Notes: a model not told the origin generated them from the letters alone. 41,852 nucleotides of DNA from an uncultured Clostridia bacterium (GCA_944384835.1 CALWUU010000037.1:1-41852); one strand, 5' to 3'; shown: positions 24,750 through 33,205, counted from the stretch's first letter. Program-made: numbers and translations.

Positions 24750-25517
24750 ATGCTTTTAAATGGTGAACGTTGGGAACCCATTTCAAGTAAATATCAGATG
24801 ATTGTATCAAAACAGCACTGTTTTAATACAGATACCATTTTACTGGCACACTTTGCATCCCCCAGAAAAAAAGATTTATGTGCCGATTTTGGAACAGGCT
24901 GTGGTACCATTCCTCTTATTTGGAGCAGTAGATATATGCCCAGTCATATTTACGCGGTGGAATTGCAAGATAACGCATGCAGTATGGTGCAGAGAACATT
25001 GCAAAAAAATCACTTAGAAAAAACTATTACATTGGTGCATCAAGATTTAACCACATTAAAGCCGGGAGCACCTCCTTTTACAAGGGAATTGGATCTCATT
25101 GCTTGTAATCCTCCTTATCAAGAGGCAGGAACAGGATTGGTAAATCCTGATGACAGCAAACGTATTGCCAGACATGAAGGCGCTTGCACCCCCGATGATA
25201 TTTGTCATGTAGCCTCAAAATTATTAAAATATGGCGGCAGGTTATGTATGTGTCAAAGACCCCAAAGGCTCTATGATATTATGGAATCTATGCAAAAGGC
25301 AGGCATTATGCCCAAACGGCTGCGTCTTGTTCAGCAGAGGTTATCTAAGGCTCCCAGCCTATTTTTATTGGAAGGGCGAAAAGGAGGAAACCCAGGCATG
25401 GCAGTAGAGCCTGTTTTGATGATAGAAGATGGAAGCGGCGCATTTTCAGACGAAATGCTGAAAATTTATGGTGACTATAAACAAGGGAAGGGGAATGCGG
25501 TGTGGCAGGAAAGTTAA
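24750..25517 (+). CDS. tRNA1(Val) adenine-N6 methyltransferase family protein (YabB/TrmN6)
   Basis: The 255-residue SAM-dependent enzyme has FGTGCGT for SAM binding (47-53), an acidic strand end in YAVELQ, the catalytic NPPY (120-123), and the downstream CMCQRPQRL segment. In relatives it methylates N6 of adenine-37 in tRNA, but the tRNA target is inferred only from family. GGAGA lies upstream. Its end overlaps the start of rsmI by 16 bp, so the two are co-translated, which matches the yabB-yabC pair order of Bacillus. Confidence 0.9.
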   Translation: MLLNGERWEPISSKYQMIVSKQHCFNTDTILLAHFASPRKKDLCADFGTGCGTIPLIWSSRYMPSHIYAVELQDNACSMVQRTLQKNHLEKTITLVHQDLTTLKPGAPPFTRELDLIACNPPYQEAGTGLVNPDDSKRIARHEGACTPDDICHVASKLLKYGGRLCMCQRPQRLYDIMESMQKAGIMPKRLRLVQQRLSKAPSLFLLEGRKGGNPGMAVEPVLMIEDGSGAFSDEMLKIYGDYKQGKGNAVWQES

Positions 25518-26329
25518 TGATTGTAGGAACCCCAATCGGAAATTTATCAGATTTTTCCCCAAGAGCGATAGAGACACTGGAAACATGTGACTTTATTGCG
25601 GCAGAGGATACCCGAGTTACAGTAAAACTATTAAATCATTTTGGTATAAAAAAACCTATGGTAAGTTACTTTGAACATAATAAACTGGAACGAGGAGATA
25701 TTATCTGCAACCGTATGGAACAAGGAGAGATATGCGCGCTGGTTTCCGATGCAGGTATGCCGGCAATTTCTGACCCCGGGGAATTATTGGTGTCTCAATG
25801 TGTGCAGCGTAATATTCCTGTATATGTAGTTCCGGGGCCCACAGCTGTAATTTCTGCATTGGCAGTTTCAGGACTTCCAACAGGACGTTTTACGTTTGAA
25901 GGCTTTTTAAGTATGAATAAAAAAAGCCGCAGAGAGCATCTAGCGGATGTAAAACATGAACGAAGAACAATGGTATTTTATGAGGCTCCCCATAAGCTGG
26001 CGGCTACGTTGCAGGATATGCTGGAAGCATGGGGAGACAGAAAAATTGCGATTGTGCGCGAAATTACCAAAATACATGAGGAAGTGATTCGCACTACATT
26101 AAAGGAAGCGGCACGGCGTTATTCCAATGAAAATGCCAAAGGAGAATTGGTATTGGTAATAGAAGGTGCGGAAAAAGAGGAGCAGATTGAAATTACCATT
26201 GAAGAAGCTGCAGAAAAAGCAAGGATATATATGCAAGATGGAATGTCGGCTTCCGAGGCTTCAAAAAAATCTGCACAGGAAACAGGCTGTAAAAAAGGAG
26301 ACATTTATCGTTTGTTAAATATGGAATGA
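25502..26329 (+). CDS. rsmI: 16S rRNA (cytidine-1402-2'-O)-methyltransferase
   Basis: RsmI methylates the 2'-O of C1402 in 16S rRNA. The 275-residue protein has LMIVGTPIGNLSDFSPRAIETL at the N-terminus, AAEDTRVT, LVSDAGMPAISDPGE, and VVPGPTAVISALAVSGLPTGRFTFEGFL: the full tetrapyrrole-methylase fold. The start is a GTG at 25502 inside the previous gene, with AAGGGGAATG pairing upstream. The C-terminal helix is the family's short basic tail. It ends the block that begins with the decarboxylase-like gene. Confidence 0.94.
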   Translation: MAGKLMIVGTPIGNLSDFSPRAIETLETCDFIAAEDTRVTVKLLNHFGIKKPMVSYFEHNKLERGDIICNRMEQGEICALVSDAGMPAISDPGELLVSQCVQRNIPVYVVPGPTAVISALAVSGLPTGRFTFEGFLSMNKKSRREHLADVKHERRTMVFYEAPHKLAATLQDMLEAWGDRKIAIVREITKIHEEVIRTTLKEAARRYSNENAKGELVLVIEGAEKEEQIEITIEEAAEKARIYMQDGMSASEASKKSAQETGCKKGDIYRLLNME

Positions 26330-26496
26330 TACATATACTGTTTATGTTAAAAATTTGTCTTTAAATACATATACTTATGGTTTCCAAAGAAAAATACAGT
26401 TGTAATTATTGACTCAAAATGGTATGATTATCTTTACGAAATAGATAGAATTGTGTAGAATTCTGTCTAAAAATGTGTTTATGGGATGGGATAATC

Positions 26497-27114
26497 TTGA
26501 GTCGAATGCAATCAAAGACCCGAATTGTGGTTATATGTTTGATAACAGTGATAATGACATGCATCAGTTTTGCTTTTGCCTTTCGTGCGGATGCTGCGCA
26601 GTATACTTCCGCAGATTTAGTAATACAGCCAAATGCGACCACAATTATAGATAATACTTCTTCTAATGATGAGTCTGAAATATTAAGTTCTCAAGATTGG
26701 GAAGCGTTATTGAATGCATCATCTGAAGAAAGCCAGCCGGTTTCTTCAGAAACAACAGATGTATTGGGTTCCCCTTTAAATAGCGGTATCAGCGGAGACA
26801 GCTTTTTTATCTGGGGATGTATTGCCGTTGGATTGGGCGTTTTGGGAATCGCTTTCTTTATTTATTCTCAGTTTATTTATAAACATATGAAATCTTCATC
26901 TGAAGCGGCAGAACCCGCTCATGATGAGGAGAAACCAAACACAGTGATTCCAAAACGCGGGGATTCTTTTAAAGAACACATTTCCAAAGAAAAGCCGCAG
27001 GAGAGACAGGATGTCAGTGAAACGTCTGTAAAAAAATCTGCAGCGAAGATGGATGATATTGATTGGGATAAGTTTTTTGAGGAACATAAAAATCAAAATA
27101 ACAATGATAAATAG
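26497..27114 (+). CDS. Ser/Glu-rich secreted/membrane protein of unknown function
   Basis: TTG 26497 is proposed because GGGATGGG lies about 9 nt upstream; ATG 26506 or 26473 are alternatives. The product (about 205 residues) has a signal peptide (ending around FRADA), a roughly 80-residue Ser/Glu/Thr-rich outer part, one membrane helix (FIWGCIAVGLGVLGIAFFIYSQF), and a long, charged cytoplasmic tail (about 85 residues) rich in Lys and Glu. It shares the layout, but little sequence, with the protein at 16951-17472. I know no family for either. Confidence 0.65.
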   Translation: MSRMQSKTRIVVICLITVIMTCISFAFAFRADAAQYTSADLVIQPNATTIIDNTSSNDESEILSSQDWEALLNASSEESQPVSSETTDVLGSPLNSGISGDSFFIWGCIAVGLGVLGIAFFIYSQFIYKHMKSSSEAAEPAHDEEKPNTVIPKRGDSFKEHISKEKPQERQDVSETSVKKSAAKMDDIDWDKFFEEHKNQNNNDK

Positions 27115-27149
27115 AGAAACGGATATGCAAATACTGCATATCCGTTTCT
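27115..27149. terminator. Bidirectional terminator
   Basis: Perfect 15-bp stem (27115-27129 and 27135-27149, 5-nt loop) between the Ser-rich gene and tadA. Confidence 0.92.
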
Positions 27150-27150
27150 T

Positions 27151-27630
27151 TTAGTTCTTTGGTGGTTTCCATTTGGGCTGAACTGCCTTTTTTAAACGAA
27201 GCGCTTGAAAAAACTCTTTTAATATATTTCCGCATTCTTCTTCCATAACACCGCCGATTACTTCCGGCTTATGGTTATACGGTAATTCAAACAAGTTTAT
27301 AACAGAACCGCAGGAACCTGCTTTGTCATCCTTTGCTCCATAAAAAACTTTTGGAATACGTGCGTTGATAATCGCTCCGGCACACATAGGACAAGGCTCG
27401 AGTGTAACATAAAGCTCACATTGCCACAGCCGCCAACCGCCAAGGTATTTGCATGCATGATCAATCGCTTCTATCTCAGCATGGCATACAGCGCTTTTTC
27501 CTTGCTCGCGCCGATTTCTTCCTGTTGCAATCACAATACCATCTTTTACAACTACGGCGCCAACGGGAACTTCCCCTTCATTTGCAGCTTCACGGGCCAA
27601 CTGTAAAGCCTGACTCATATATTCATTCAT
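27151..27630 (-). CDS. tadA: tRNA-specific adenosine deaminase
   Basis: TadA makes inosine at the wobble base of tRNA-Arg(ACG). The 159-residue product has the deaminase zinc site: His50-Ala-Glu52 (CHAEIEAI) and Cys80-x2-Cys83 (PCPMCAGAI), with Glu52 the proton shuttle. GEVPVGAVVV at the N-terminus is typical. ATG 27630 is chosen for the AGGTG site upstream and because the family starts close to here. The CPBP gene upstream ends only 2 nt before this start, so they form an operon ending at the strong terminator. Confidence 0.95.
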   Translation of the reverse strand: MNEYMSQALQLAREAANEGEVPVGAVVVKDGIVIATGRNRREQGKSAVCHAEIEAIDHACKYLGGWRLWQCELYVTLEPCPMCAGAIINARIPKVFYGAKDDKAGSCGSVINLFELPYNHKPEVIGGVMEEECGNILKEFFQALRLKKAVQPKWKPPKN

Positions 27631-27632
27631 AG

Positions 27633-28622
27633 TTAAAACACACCTAGTCTGGAAATAGATTGTATGATGCAAATACCTGTAAAAATTAATATTCCCGGAT
27701 TTGCAAATAAATTGCCCATACTGCTGCCCACAGATAGAATACTCGGTGAAAATCCGAATAATTGCTTTTTCGTCAAGAGTAAATACAGCACAGAGAATAA
27801 AGACACAAACAGCATAAACAGAATTATAATGTAGAATACGGCAGCATAAATCGTTGTGTTACAATGAAAGCGTACAATATTTAATACAACATAAAATCCA
27901 TTTACAAACATATGAATACTTACTGGAATCCATATATTATTCGTTTTAACCAAAGCCATTCCCAATGCCAAGCCACAGATAAATGCAAATACAATTTGCG
28001 AGAAGTTGCGGTGCAGCAAACCAAATAACAGAGCAGATGCAATAATGGCAAAGGTATCTCCATATTTACGGAATTGATTCAGGATAACGCCTCTAAACAG
28101 AAATTCTTCAACAAAAGGAGGAACTACCGCGGTTGCCAATGCATTCATAATGTAGGAAGGAACAGTAGGAATCACAGGTATAGATTGTGAGCTGCCTTGA
28201 AATCCAAAGTTCTCCAGCATAGCAGATATCCAGTTGGAAGGGAAGTTAGCCAATAAACAAATGGTGGATCCTATAAAAAAGAAAGAAATTCCAACGGCAG
28301 GATTTACCCGCTCCATTGCAATGATATTTGCAGGCTTCAATTTAAAGATCACAATGAAAATCACAGAAGGCAACAACATACTGAATATGCTGACAGAACC
28401 GTTTAACAAATAATTCAAAATAGAAATTGCTTCGTTATATGGAGATTTTTGATAGCCTACTCCAATTAAAAACCATTGTAAAGCGTAAGAAAATAAATAC
28501 ATTGCAGCAATGGAGGCACATAACAAAAAGCCGATTCTATTTGATTGTTTTCTTAGAGAATATTCAGGTGCCTGAGACCAAAAGGAATTGTTTTGTTTTT
28601 GAAAGAAAAATACATGCTTCAT
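27633..28622 (-). CDS. CPBP family intramembrane metalloprotease
   Basis: The 329-residue membrane protein has about eight hydrophobic helices. The CPBP (Abi/Rce1-like) motifs are present: Glu-Glu-x3-Arg in EEFLFRG (172-178), His204 in FGLLHRNF and His237 in VSIHMFVNGFY. These form the predicted intramembrane active site. CPBP proteins process prenylated or signal-like proteins or protect against bacteriocins; which applies here is unknown. An AGGTGC site lies before the ATG. It is co-transcribed with tadA. Confidence 0.9.
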   Translation of the reverse strand: MKHVFFFQKQNNSFWSQAPEYSLRKQSNRIGFLLCASIAAMYLFSYALQWFLIGVGYQKSPYNEAISILNYLLNGSVSIFSMLLPSVIFIVIFKLKPANIIAMERVNPAVGISFFFIGSTICLLANFPSNWISAMLENFGFQGSSQSIPVIPTVPSYIMNALATAVVPPFVEEFLFRGVILNQFRKYGDTFAIIASALLFGLLHRNFSQIVFAFICGLALGMALVKTNNIWIPVSIHMFVNGFYVVLNIVRFHCNTTIYAAVFYIIILFMLFVSLFSVLYLLLTKKQLFGFSPSILSVGSSMGNLFANPGILIFTGICIIQSISRLGVF

Positions 28623-28709
28623 AAGGCACCTCTTTTCTCGGATAACGAATTCAAAGAATTATTTATTTTTATTATAACAAATTTTAGAGATAAAACAAAG
28701 GAGGTTTTT

Positions 28710-28856
28710 ATGTTTACACTTTTTACTGAGGATGTGTATTTGTACACGATAGCTGTATGCGGAATATCAATAAGATATGATTATATAACATGCATTCTTT
28801 TTATTACTCAAGATAAAAAAAGGAGCGAAAACAAAAGATTTTCGTTCCTCTTTTAG
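28710..28856 (+). CDS. Possible 48-residue peptide gene with strong ribosome site
   Basis: ATG 28710 follows a perfect AAAGGAGG site. The frame encodes a mixed hydrophobic peptide (MFTLFTEDVYLYTIAVCGI...) and runs into the downstream hairpin, which is odd for an intact gene. It may be a broken gene or a chance frame behind a leftover ribosome site. I recognise no family. Confidence 0.3.
   Translation: MFTLFTEDVYLYTIAVCGISIRYDYITCILFITQDKKRSENKRFSFLF
28821..28855. terminator. Hairpin downstream of the peptide frame
   Basis: AGGAGCGAAAA/TTTTCGTTCCT stem with one G-T pair (28821-28831 and 28839-28849), with A and T runs on both sides; it can serve either strand. Confidence 0.65.
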
Positions 28857-28922
28857 GTGAAATAATAACACACTTTACTAATAAATTAACTATATTGAGT
28901 TATACTTTTGCTAAAGTCGGCA

Positions 28923-29174
28923 TCAATCATTGGTTAAAAGGGTTTCAATACTAACATTTAATACTTTGGAAAGTACAACCAATTCTATATCTGTTACAAA
29001 GCGTTGACCACTCTCAATTCTTTGAACTGCATTTTTATCTACATCTAAACCGGCAACTTGCAATTTTTGAGCTAGTTCGCGCTGAGATACTTTTGGTTCC
29101 ATGCTTTTTCGTAAAGCTGCCACTTTTTTGCCGCAAACATTATTGAGACCATCTTTGGATTTATTAATAAACAT
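28923..29174 (-). CDS. Small XRE-type helix-turn-helix regulator
   Basis: The 83-residue protein is one XRE domain: GKKVAALRKSMEPKVSQRELAQKLQVAGLDVDKNAVQRIESGQRFVTDIELVVLSKVLNVSIETLL. The inserted segment before the recognition helix and RFVTDIEL match the paralogue at 17511-17777. AAGGTAGG lies before the ATG. Two 19-bp dyads starting 53 bp apart lie directly upstream, with TATAAT between them, so autoregulation is likely. Its other targets are unknown. Confidence 0.85.
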   Translation of the reverse strand: MFINKSKDGLNNVCGKKVAALRKSMEPKVSQRELAQKLQVAGLDVDKNAVQRIESGQRFVTDIELVVLSKVLNVSIETLLTND

Positions 29175-29189
29175 ATGCTATACCTACCT

Positions 29190-29208
29190 TGACATTCTGT
29201 TCTTGTCA
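29190..29208. promoter_or_regulatory. Putative operator 1 of the XRE gene at 28923-29174
   Basis: TGACATTCTGTTCTTGTCA: TGACA arms around a 9-nt centre, next to the ribosome site. Confidence 0.5.
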
Positions 29209-29216
29209 TCGCTTGT

Positions 29217-29222
29217 ATTATA
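29217..29222 (-). promoter_or_regulatory. -10 box between the two dyads
   Basis: TATAAT on the minus strand. The matching -35 would fall in the upstream dyad and is not close to consensus. Confidence 0.5.
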
Positions 29223-29242
29223 TGTTAAAATGATTGATAATA

Positions 29243-29261
29243 TGACATTTATAGAATGTCA
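29243..29261. promoter_or_regulatory. Putative operator 2 of the XRE gene at 28923-29174
   Basis: TGACATTTATAGAATGTCA, a 19-bp dyad with perfect 7-bp arms, 53 bp from operator 1. Confidence 0.6.
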
Positions 29262-29495
29262 TTTTTATATAAGATGATTATAAATGAATTTCATCAGAAA
29301 AATGGATGAACTGACTGGATTGTTCGAATTATTGTCTGTATAGCATATTTTATTTTTAATTTTGTCACATTATATGTCTCAATTACAAAACTTTTGATAA
29401 GAGATTATATTTCATTATATAACGGTGCTTCACCTCAAAAAATAAGGAAACTATCTTAATGGATACTTGATCTATATTTCATGGAGTTGATGAAT
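29262..29495. other. Spacer between two divergent XRE genes
   Basis: AT-rich, no gene; beyond the dyads nothing clear is visible. Confidence 0.5.
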
Positions 29496-29705
29496 ATGTC
29501 TGTACAGTTCGGAAAGCGTTGTAAAATTTTAAGGCAGGAAAGAGGGCTTACACAGCAGCAGGTTGCAGATGCATTGGGAATTTCAAGGTCTGCATATGCC
29601 TATTATGAAATAGGAGGCAGTGAGCCTTCTCTTTCTGTATTATGGGAATTGGCACAGTATTTTCAAGTATCGGCAGACTCTTTATTAGACACATCAGAGC
29701 AATAA
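29496..29705 (+). CDS. Small XRE-type helix-turn-helix regulator
   Basis: From ATG 29496 (GGAG lies 9 nt upstream; ATGs at 29481 and 29490 are less well placed) the protein is 69 residues: FGKRCKILRQERGLTQQQVADALGISRSAYAYYEIGGSEPSLSVLWELAQYFQVSADSLLDT. This is a canonical SinR/Xre-like domain with recognition helix SRSAYAYYE. No effector domain is present. It is divergent from the XRE gene at 28923-29174. Unlike the other small XRE genes here, I saw no clear dyad in its promoter. Confidence 0.87.
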   Translation: MSVQFGKRCKILRQERGLTQQQVADALGISRSAYAYYEIGGSEPSLSVLWELAQYFQVSADSLLDTSEQ

Positions 29706-29801
29706 AAAATACCTATAAGTTATGATATTATTTTTTAAACTGCATATGTTTTACTATAACTAAACAAAACAAGAAATACTTGGATACAAATGTGAAAAAT
29801 A

Positions 29802-29830
29802 TAGACAAAAATATTAAAATTTGCTATAAT
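29802..29830 (+). promoter_or_regulatory. Sigma-A-type promoter of the Rrf2 gene
   Basis: TAGACA (29802-29807), 17-bp spacer, TATAAT (29825-29830); leader of about 90 nt. Confidence 0.7.
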
Positions 29831-29926
29831 GTAAATGTAAACTATTATATGGATTTTTTATTTATTTGTATAAAATATTGATATATAGTAATATTGCGTC
29901 AGGATAGTTAAATAGGAGATTTGATC

Positions 29927-30346
29927 ATGCAGTTTAAAATTACAACCGATTATGCAATAAGAACGGTATTATATTTAGCCACAAAGAATGAAGTTACTAC
30001 TTCCGGAGAAATTTCTCAGGTAATGAGTATACCGCAGAAATATTTAATCAAACTGTTAGGGGAATTGAGACAAAATCAATTGGTAAGAGTACATATGGGA
30101 GTAAAAGGAGGATATACTTTAAATAAAGAACCTCAGGATATTTCTTTGCTTGACATTGTGGAAATTACAGAAAGTACAGTGAAAATAAATAGATGTTTAG
30201 AGCCGGATTGCTATTGCAGCCGTGAAGTAACAGACACCTGTCTTATTCGAAAGCATTATGTAGCTATCCAGAATCATTTGGAAAAAAGTCTTTCCCAGAT
30301 AACAATTCAGGATTTAGTTGATGGAGTAGAAGTAGATTTATCATAG
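29927..30346 (+). CDS. Rrf2 family transcriptional regulator
   Basis: The 139-residue protein has the Rrf2 winged helix: FKITTDYAIRTVLYLAT at the N-terminus, ISQVMSIPQKYLIKLLGELRQNQLVRVHMGVKGGYTL in the wing region. Cysteines at 90, 95, 97 and 105 lie where IscR/NsrR-type proteins bind an iron-sulfur cluster, but the spacing is not exactly that of IscR. ATG 29927 follows AGGAG by 8 nt. No isc or suf gene adjoins it, so its target lies elsewhere. It may sense iron, NO or redox state. Confidence 0.9.
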   Translation: MQFKITTDYAIRTVLYLATKNEVTTSGEISQVMSIPQKYLIKLLGELRQNQLVRVHMGVKGGYTLNKEPQDISLLDIVEITESTVKINRCLEPDCYCSREVTDTCLIRKHYVAIQNHLEKSLSQITIQDLVDGVEVDLS

Positions 30347-30543
30347 TGAACCAAACAAATGATATTTTTAGATCATTCACAAAATCAATAGAAGCGTTGC
30401 TTTTTTATAAACATTAGTCCTTTTCACATTATTGATATACCATATATCCAAATTAAAATTCAAACATATTTCACTTTTATTATATTACTACCGCTGCAAT
30501 CCAGGGTTATCTTAGTCTAATATTTGTTTGCAAATTTCTAATG

Positions 30544-30581
30544 GAAAAAACAAGACAGCCGCAAGTATTTCTTGCGGCTGT
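30544..30581 (-). terminator. Terminator of the tRNA gene
   Basis: ACAGCCGCAAG/CTTGCGGCTGT stem (30555-30565 and 30571-30581) followed on the minus strand by CTTGTTTTTT. Confidence 0.88.
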
Positions 30582-30587
30582 TCCTAT

Positions 30588-30662
30588 TGGCACCCCCTGC
30601 GTGAATCGAACACACAACTAGCCCTTAGGAGGGGCTTGTTATATCCATTTAACTAAGAGGGC
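30588..30662 (-). tRNA. tRNA-Arg (anticodon CCU)
   Basis: The 75-nt gene folds into a full cloverleaf: a 7-bp acceptor stem with two G-T pairs, D stem GTTA/TAAC, anticodon stem AGCCC/GGGCT with loop CTCCTAA (anticodon CCT in DNA), and T stem GTGTG/CACGC with the TTCGATT loop. CCA is encoded in the gene. It reads AGG codons. It stands alone with its own terminator. Confidence 0.95.
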
Positions 30663-30839
30663 TTAACTATTAACTGATAAAATCCAAAATATTTTACAAT
30701 AAATATTTTCTTTTGTCAATCAAATGATTGGTCGAGTTTTCTTGGGATTTAAGAAGTATTTTGCCATAGTTTTGGTATTTCCTCTTTCCCTCTTTATCCA
30801 TTTGTGGTAAAATAGGAAAAATGTGAGGTGTAGTACAAA

Positions 30840-31367
30840 TTGAAGATTACATATAAGATGAATGAAAAAGAACTATATGATTATAACATGTTCCGTATGA
30901 CGCATAAATCAGGCAGCGTGGTGGCAAGAGCTGTAATCGTAGCTTGTATTTATGAAGCTATGATTTTACTCGTAGCGTGGTTTACAAAATTTGAGCTTTA
31001 CATGTACTTTATTTTTTGTCCCTTGGGAATTTTGATTTTTGCTGGAACATTGTTGTTTACAAGATTTAAAATGAAACAGTCTGTAAACCAATTGTTATAT
31101 CGTGCCAACAAAGAAGCACTTATGCCTGAAACAACCATTGAGATTACAGACAACGGACTGCAGATTACAACACCCAGCAGAGATTCGGAAATACTGTTCC
31201 GGGAAATAGAACGAATTGAGGTTGGAAAGCAATTTATTTACTTGTTGATCAGTGAACATGGCGAGGTTGGTATCCCGCTTAGAGTATTTGACAGCTTGGA
31301 TAAAGCAAAAGAATTTGCATTGACAATTAGGAATGGCGCTCCTGAAGCTGTCCACATAGGAATTTAA
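30840..31367 (+). CDS. YcxB-like membrane protein
   Basis: The 175-residue protein has two membrane helices close together (about residues 27-47 and 52-72) and a cytoplasmic domain whose pattern, TTIEITDNGLQITTPSRDSEILFREIERIEVGKQFIYLLIS, fits the YcxB-like C-terminal domain. Function of the family is unknown. The start is TTG 30840, which lies 9 nt after GAGGTG; the first ATG in frame (30858) has no site. A terminator follows directly. Confidence 0.75.
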   Translation: MKITYKMNEKELYDYNMFRMTHKSGSVVARAVIVACIYEAMILLVAWFTKFELYMYFIFCPLGILIFAGTLLFTRFKMKQSVNQLLYRANKEALMPETTIEITDNGLQITTPSRDSEILFREIERIEVGKQFIYLLISEHGEVGIPLRVFDSLDKAKEFALTIRNGAPEAVHIGI

Positions 31368-31372
31368 TTTTG

Positions 31373-31402
31373 AAGTTGTATGAGTACTCATACAACTTTT
31401 TT
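31373..31402 (+). terminator. Terminator of the YcxB-like gene
   Basis: AAGTTGTATGA/TCATACAACTT, a perfect 11-bp stem around GTAC, followed by TTTTTTATT. Confidence 0.88.
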
Positions 31403-31512
31403 ATTGTCTAAAAGAATTTGTTATAACACACATCATATGTTAAAAATTAGAGTAATGATTATAAAATTTTTCCAAAAACAGCGAAAATACTAGTAGAATG
31501 CGGCAAATAACA

Positions 31513-31541
31513 TTGACTTAAATCTTGGAACATACTATAAT
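31513..31541 (+). promoter_or_regulatory. Sigma-A-type promoter of ilvBNC
   Basis: TTGACT (31513-31518), 17-bp spacer, TATAAT (31536-31541). The leader would be only about 30 nt, too short for a T-box or an attenuator. Confidence 0.82.
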
Positions 31542-31576
31542 AATGATTACTATATATTTTGAAAGGAGGGCTATTT

Positions 31577-33190
31577 GTGATAAGTGGAGCAGAAATGATG
31601 GTAAAATGCCTACAAGCGGAAAATGTTACCATTACATTCGGTTATCCAGGCGCAGTAATATGTCCATTTTATGATTTTTTAGAAAAAACGGAGATTGAGC
31701 ACGTCCTGGTCAGAAGTGAGCAAAACGGTGCCCATGAAGCAAGCGGTTTTGCGCGTGCCAGCGGAAAAGCGGGTGTTTGTATTGCAACATCCGGTCCAGG
31801 TGCTACAAATCTGATTACAGGTCTTGCCACTGCATATATGGATTCTATTCCTCTGGTTGCAATTACAGGCCAGGTTAATTCTGAACTGTTAGGACGCGAT
31901 GTGTTCCAAGAGGCAGATGTTACAGGTGCTTGTGAATCTTTTACAAAGCACAGTTATCTTGTAAAGAATGTTGAGGATATTCCACGCGTCTTTAAGGAAG
32001 CCTTCCATATTGCGACAACCGGCCGTCCAGGTCCTGTGTTGATCGACGTTCCTTACGATATTCAGCGGGCCCAAGTGGATGAGTTCATTTATCCTGAAAA
32101 AGCTGAAATTATAGGTTACAAGCCTCGTACGAAGGGACATAGTATGCAGATTAAAAAAGCAGCAAAACTGCTTGAATCAGCCAAACGTCCGGTTATCTGC
32201 TGCGGCGGTGGTGTGGTGTCTGCAGGCGCAAGAGATGAAATGATCGCTTTCGCAAAGAAAACAGGAATTCCTGTTGTGTCAACTATGATGGGTCTTGGGG
32301 TTATTCCTATGGACAACGACCATTATATTGGTATGATTGGTTCTCATGGAAAATCCTACGCAAACCGTATGATGAATGAAGCCGATGTCATTGTGCTTTG
32401 CGGTGCAAGAGTCGGTGATAGAGCAATTCCAAACCCAAAGGGTGTGAAAGCCTCTATTATTCATATTGATATTGATCCTGCGGAAATTGGAAAAAATGTC
32501 AATGCGCATATTCCAATTGTAGGTGATGTAAAATCTGTTTTGCGTGAATTTACAAAAGAAATTGAAGCTTGTCCTTGTGACGAGTGGCTAAAAAAAGTGC
32601 AGACTGCAAAGAAGGAGGCTCCTTTAAGAGGAGAACCACGCACTGACTTTGTAGAACCCAGAGCGTTTATGCGCGACCTTTCCGCCATGATGGAAGATGA
32701 TGCTATTTTGACTGCCGATGTTGGACAAAATCAAATTTGGGCAGCCAATAACTTCAATACAAAAGAAGGAAGATTTTTAACCTCAGGCGGTATGGGAACT
32801 ATGGGATATGCACTGCCGGCTGCAATTGGCGCAAAATTGGCAAAGCCAAGACGTCAAGTGGTAGCAGTTTGCGGTGACGGCTCTTTCCAAATGAGCATGT
32901 GTGAGCTGGCTACTGCAAATCAAAATCACGTGCCTCTAAAATTGGTTGTTATGCGCAATAAGTTTTTGGGCATGGTAAAAGAACTTCAGGATAATTTGTA
33001 TCAAGGACGCCATGTGGCAACACCGTTACAAGGTGACCCTGATATTGTTAAGCTGGTGCAAGCTTATGGTATCAAGGCTGTTTTTGCACAAAACAATGAA
33101 GAGGCTAAAAAATTAGCCAAAGATATGCTGGAGTCTAAAGAAGCTTATGTTTTGGTGTGTGATGTAGATCCAAACACACCGTCTATATAA
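31577..33190 (+). CDS. ilvB: Acetolactate synthase large subunit
   Basis: IlvB condenses two pyruvates to acetolactate (or pyruvate plus 2-ketobutyrate), the first shared step of valine, leucine and isoleucine synthesis. The product is 537 residues from GTG 31577, chosen because AAAGGAGGG lies 6 nt before it. The N-terminal ThDP domain contains TFGYPG and catalytic Glu48 in VRSEQNGAHEA; ATSGPGATNL follows; the C-terminal ThDP-binding motif is CGDGSFQMSMCELATANQNH. FAD- and pyruvate-binding regions are in place. ilvN begins 16 nt after its stop. Confidence 0.96.
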   Translation: MISGAEMMVKCLQAENVTITFGYPGAVICPFYDFLEKTEIEHVLVRSEQNGAHEASGFARASGKAGVCIATSGPGATNLITGLATAYMDSIPLVAITGQVNSELLGRDVFQEADVTGACESFTKHSYLVKNVEDIPRVFKEAFHIATTGRPGPVLIDVPYDIQRAQVDEFIYPEKAEIIGYKPRTKGHSMQIKKAAKLLESAKRPVICCGGGVVSAGARDEMIAFAKKTGIPVVSTMMGLGVIPMDNDHYIGMIGSHGKSYANRMMNEADVIVLCGARVGDRAIPNPKGVKASIIHIDIDPAEIGKNVNAHIPIVGDVKSVLREFTKEIEACPCDEWLKKVQTAKKEAPLRGEPRTDFVEPRAFMRDLSAMMEDDAILTADVGQNQIWAANNFNTKEGRFLTSGGMGTMGYALPAAIGAKLAKPRRQVVAVCGDGSFQMSMCELATANQNHVPLKLVVMRNKFLGMVKELQDNLYQGRHVATPLQGDPDIVKLVQAYGIKAVFAQNNEEAKKLAKDMLESKEAYVLVCDVDPNTPSI

Positions 33191-33205
33191 AGGAGGGAGC
33201 AAAAG

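Noticed and set aside
31405-31576. T-box or attenuator before ilvB
   Set aside because: The promoter leaves a leader of only about 30 nt, with no hairpin or T-box motif.
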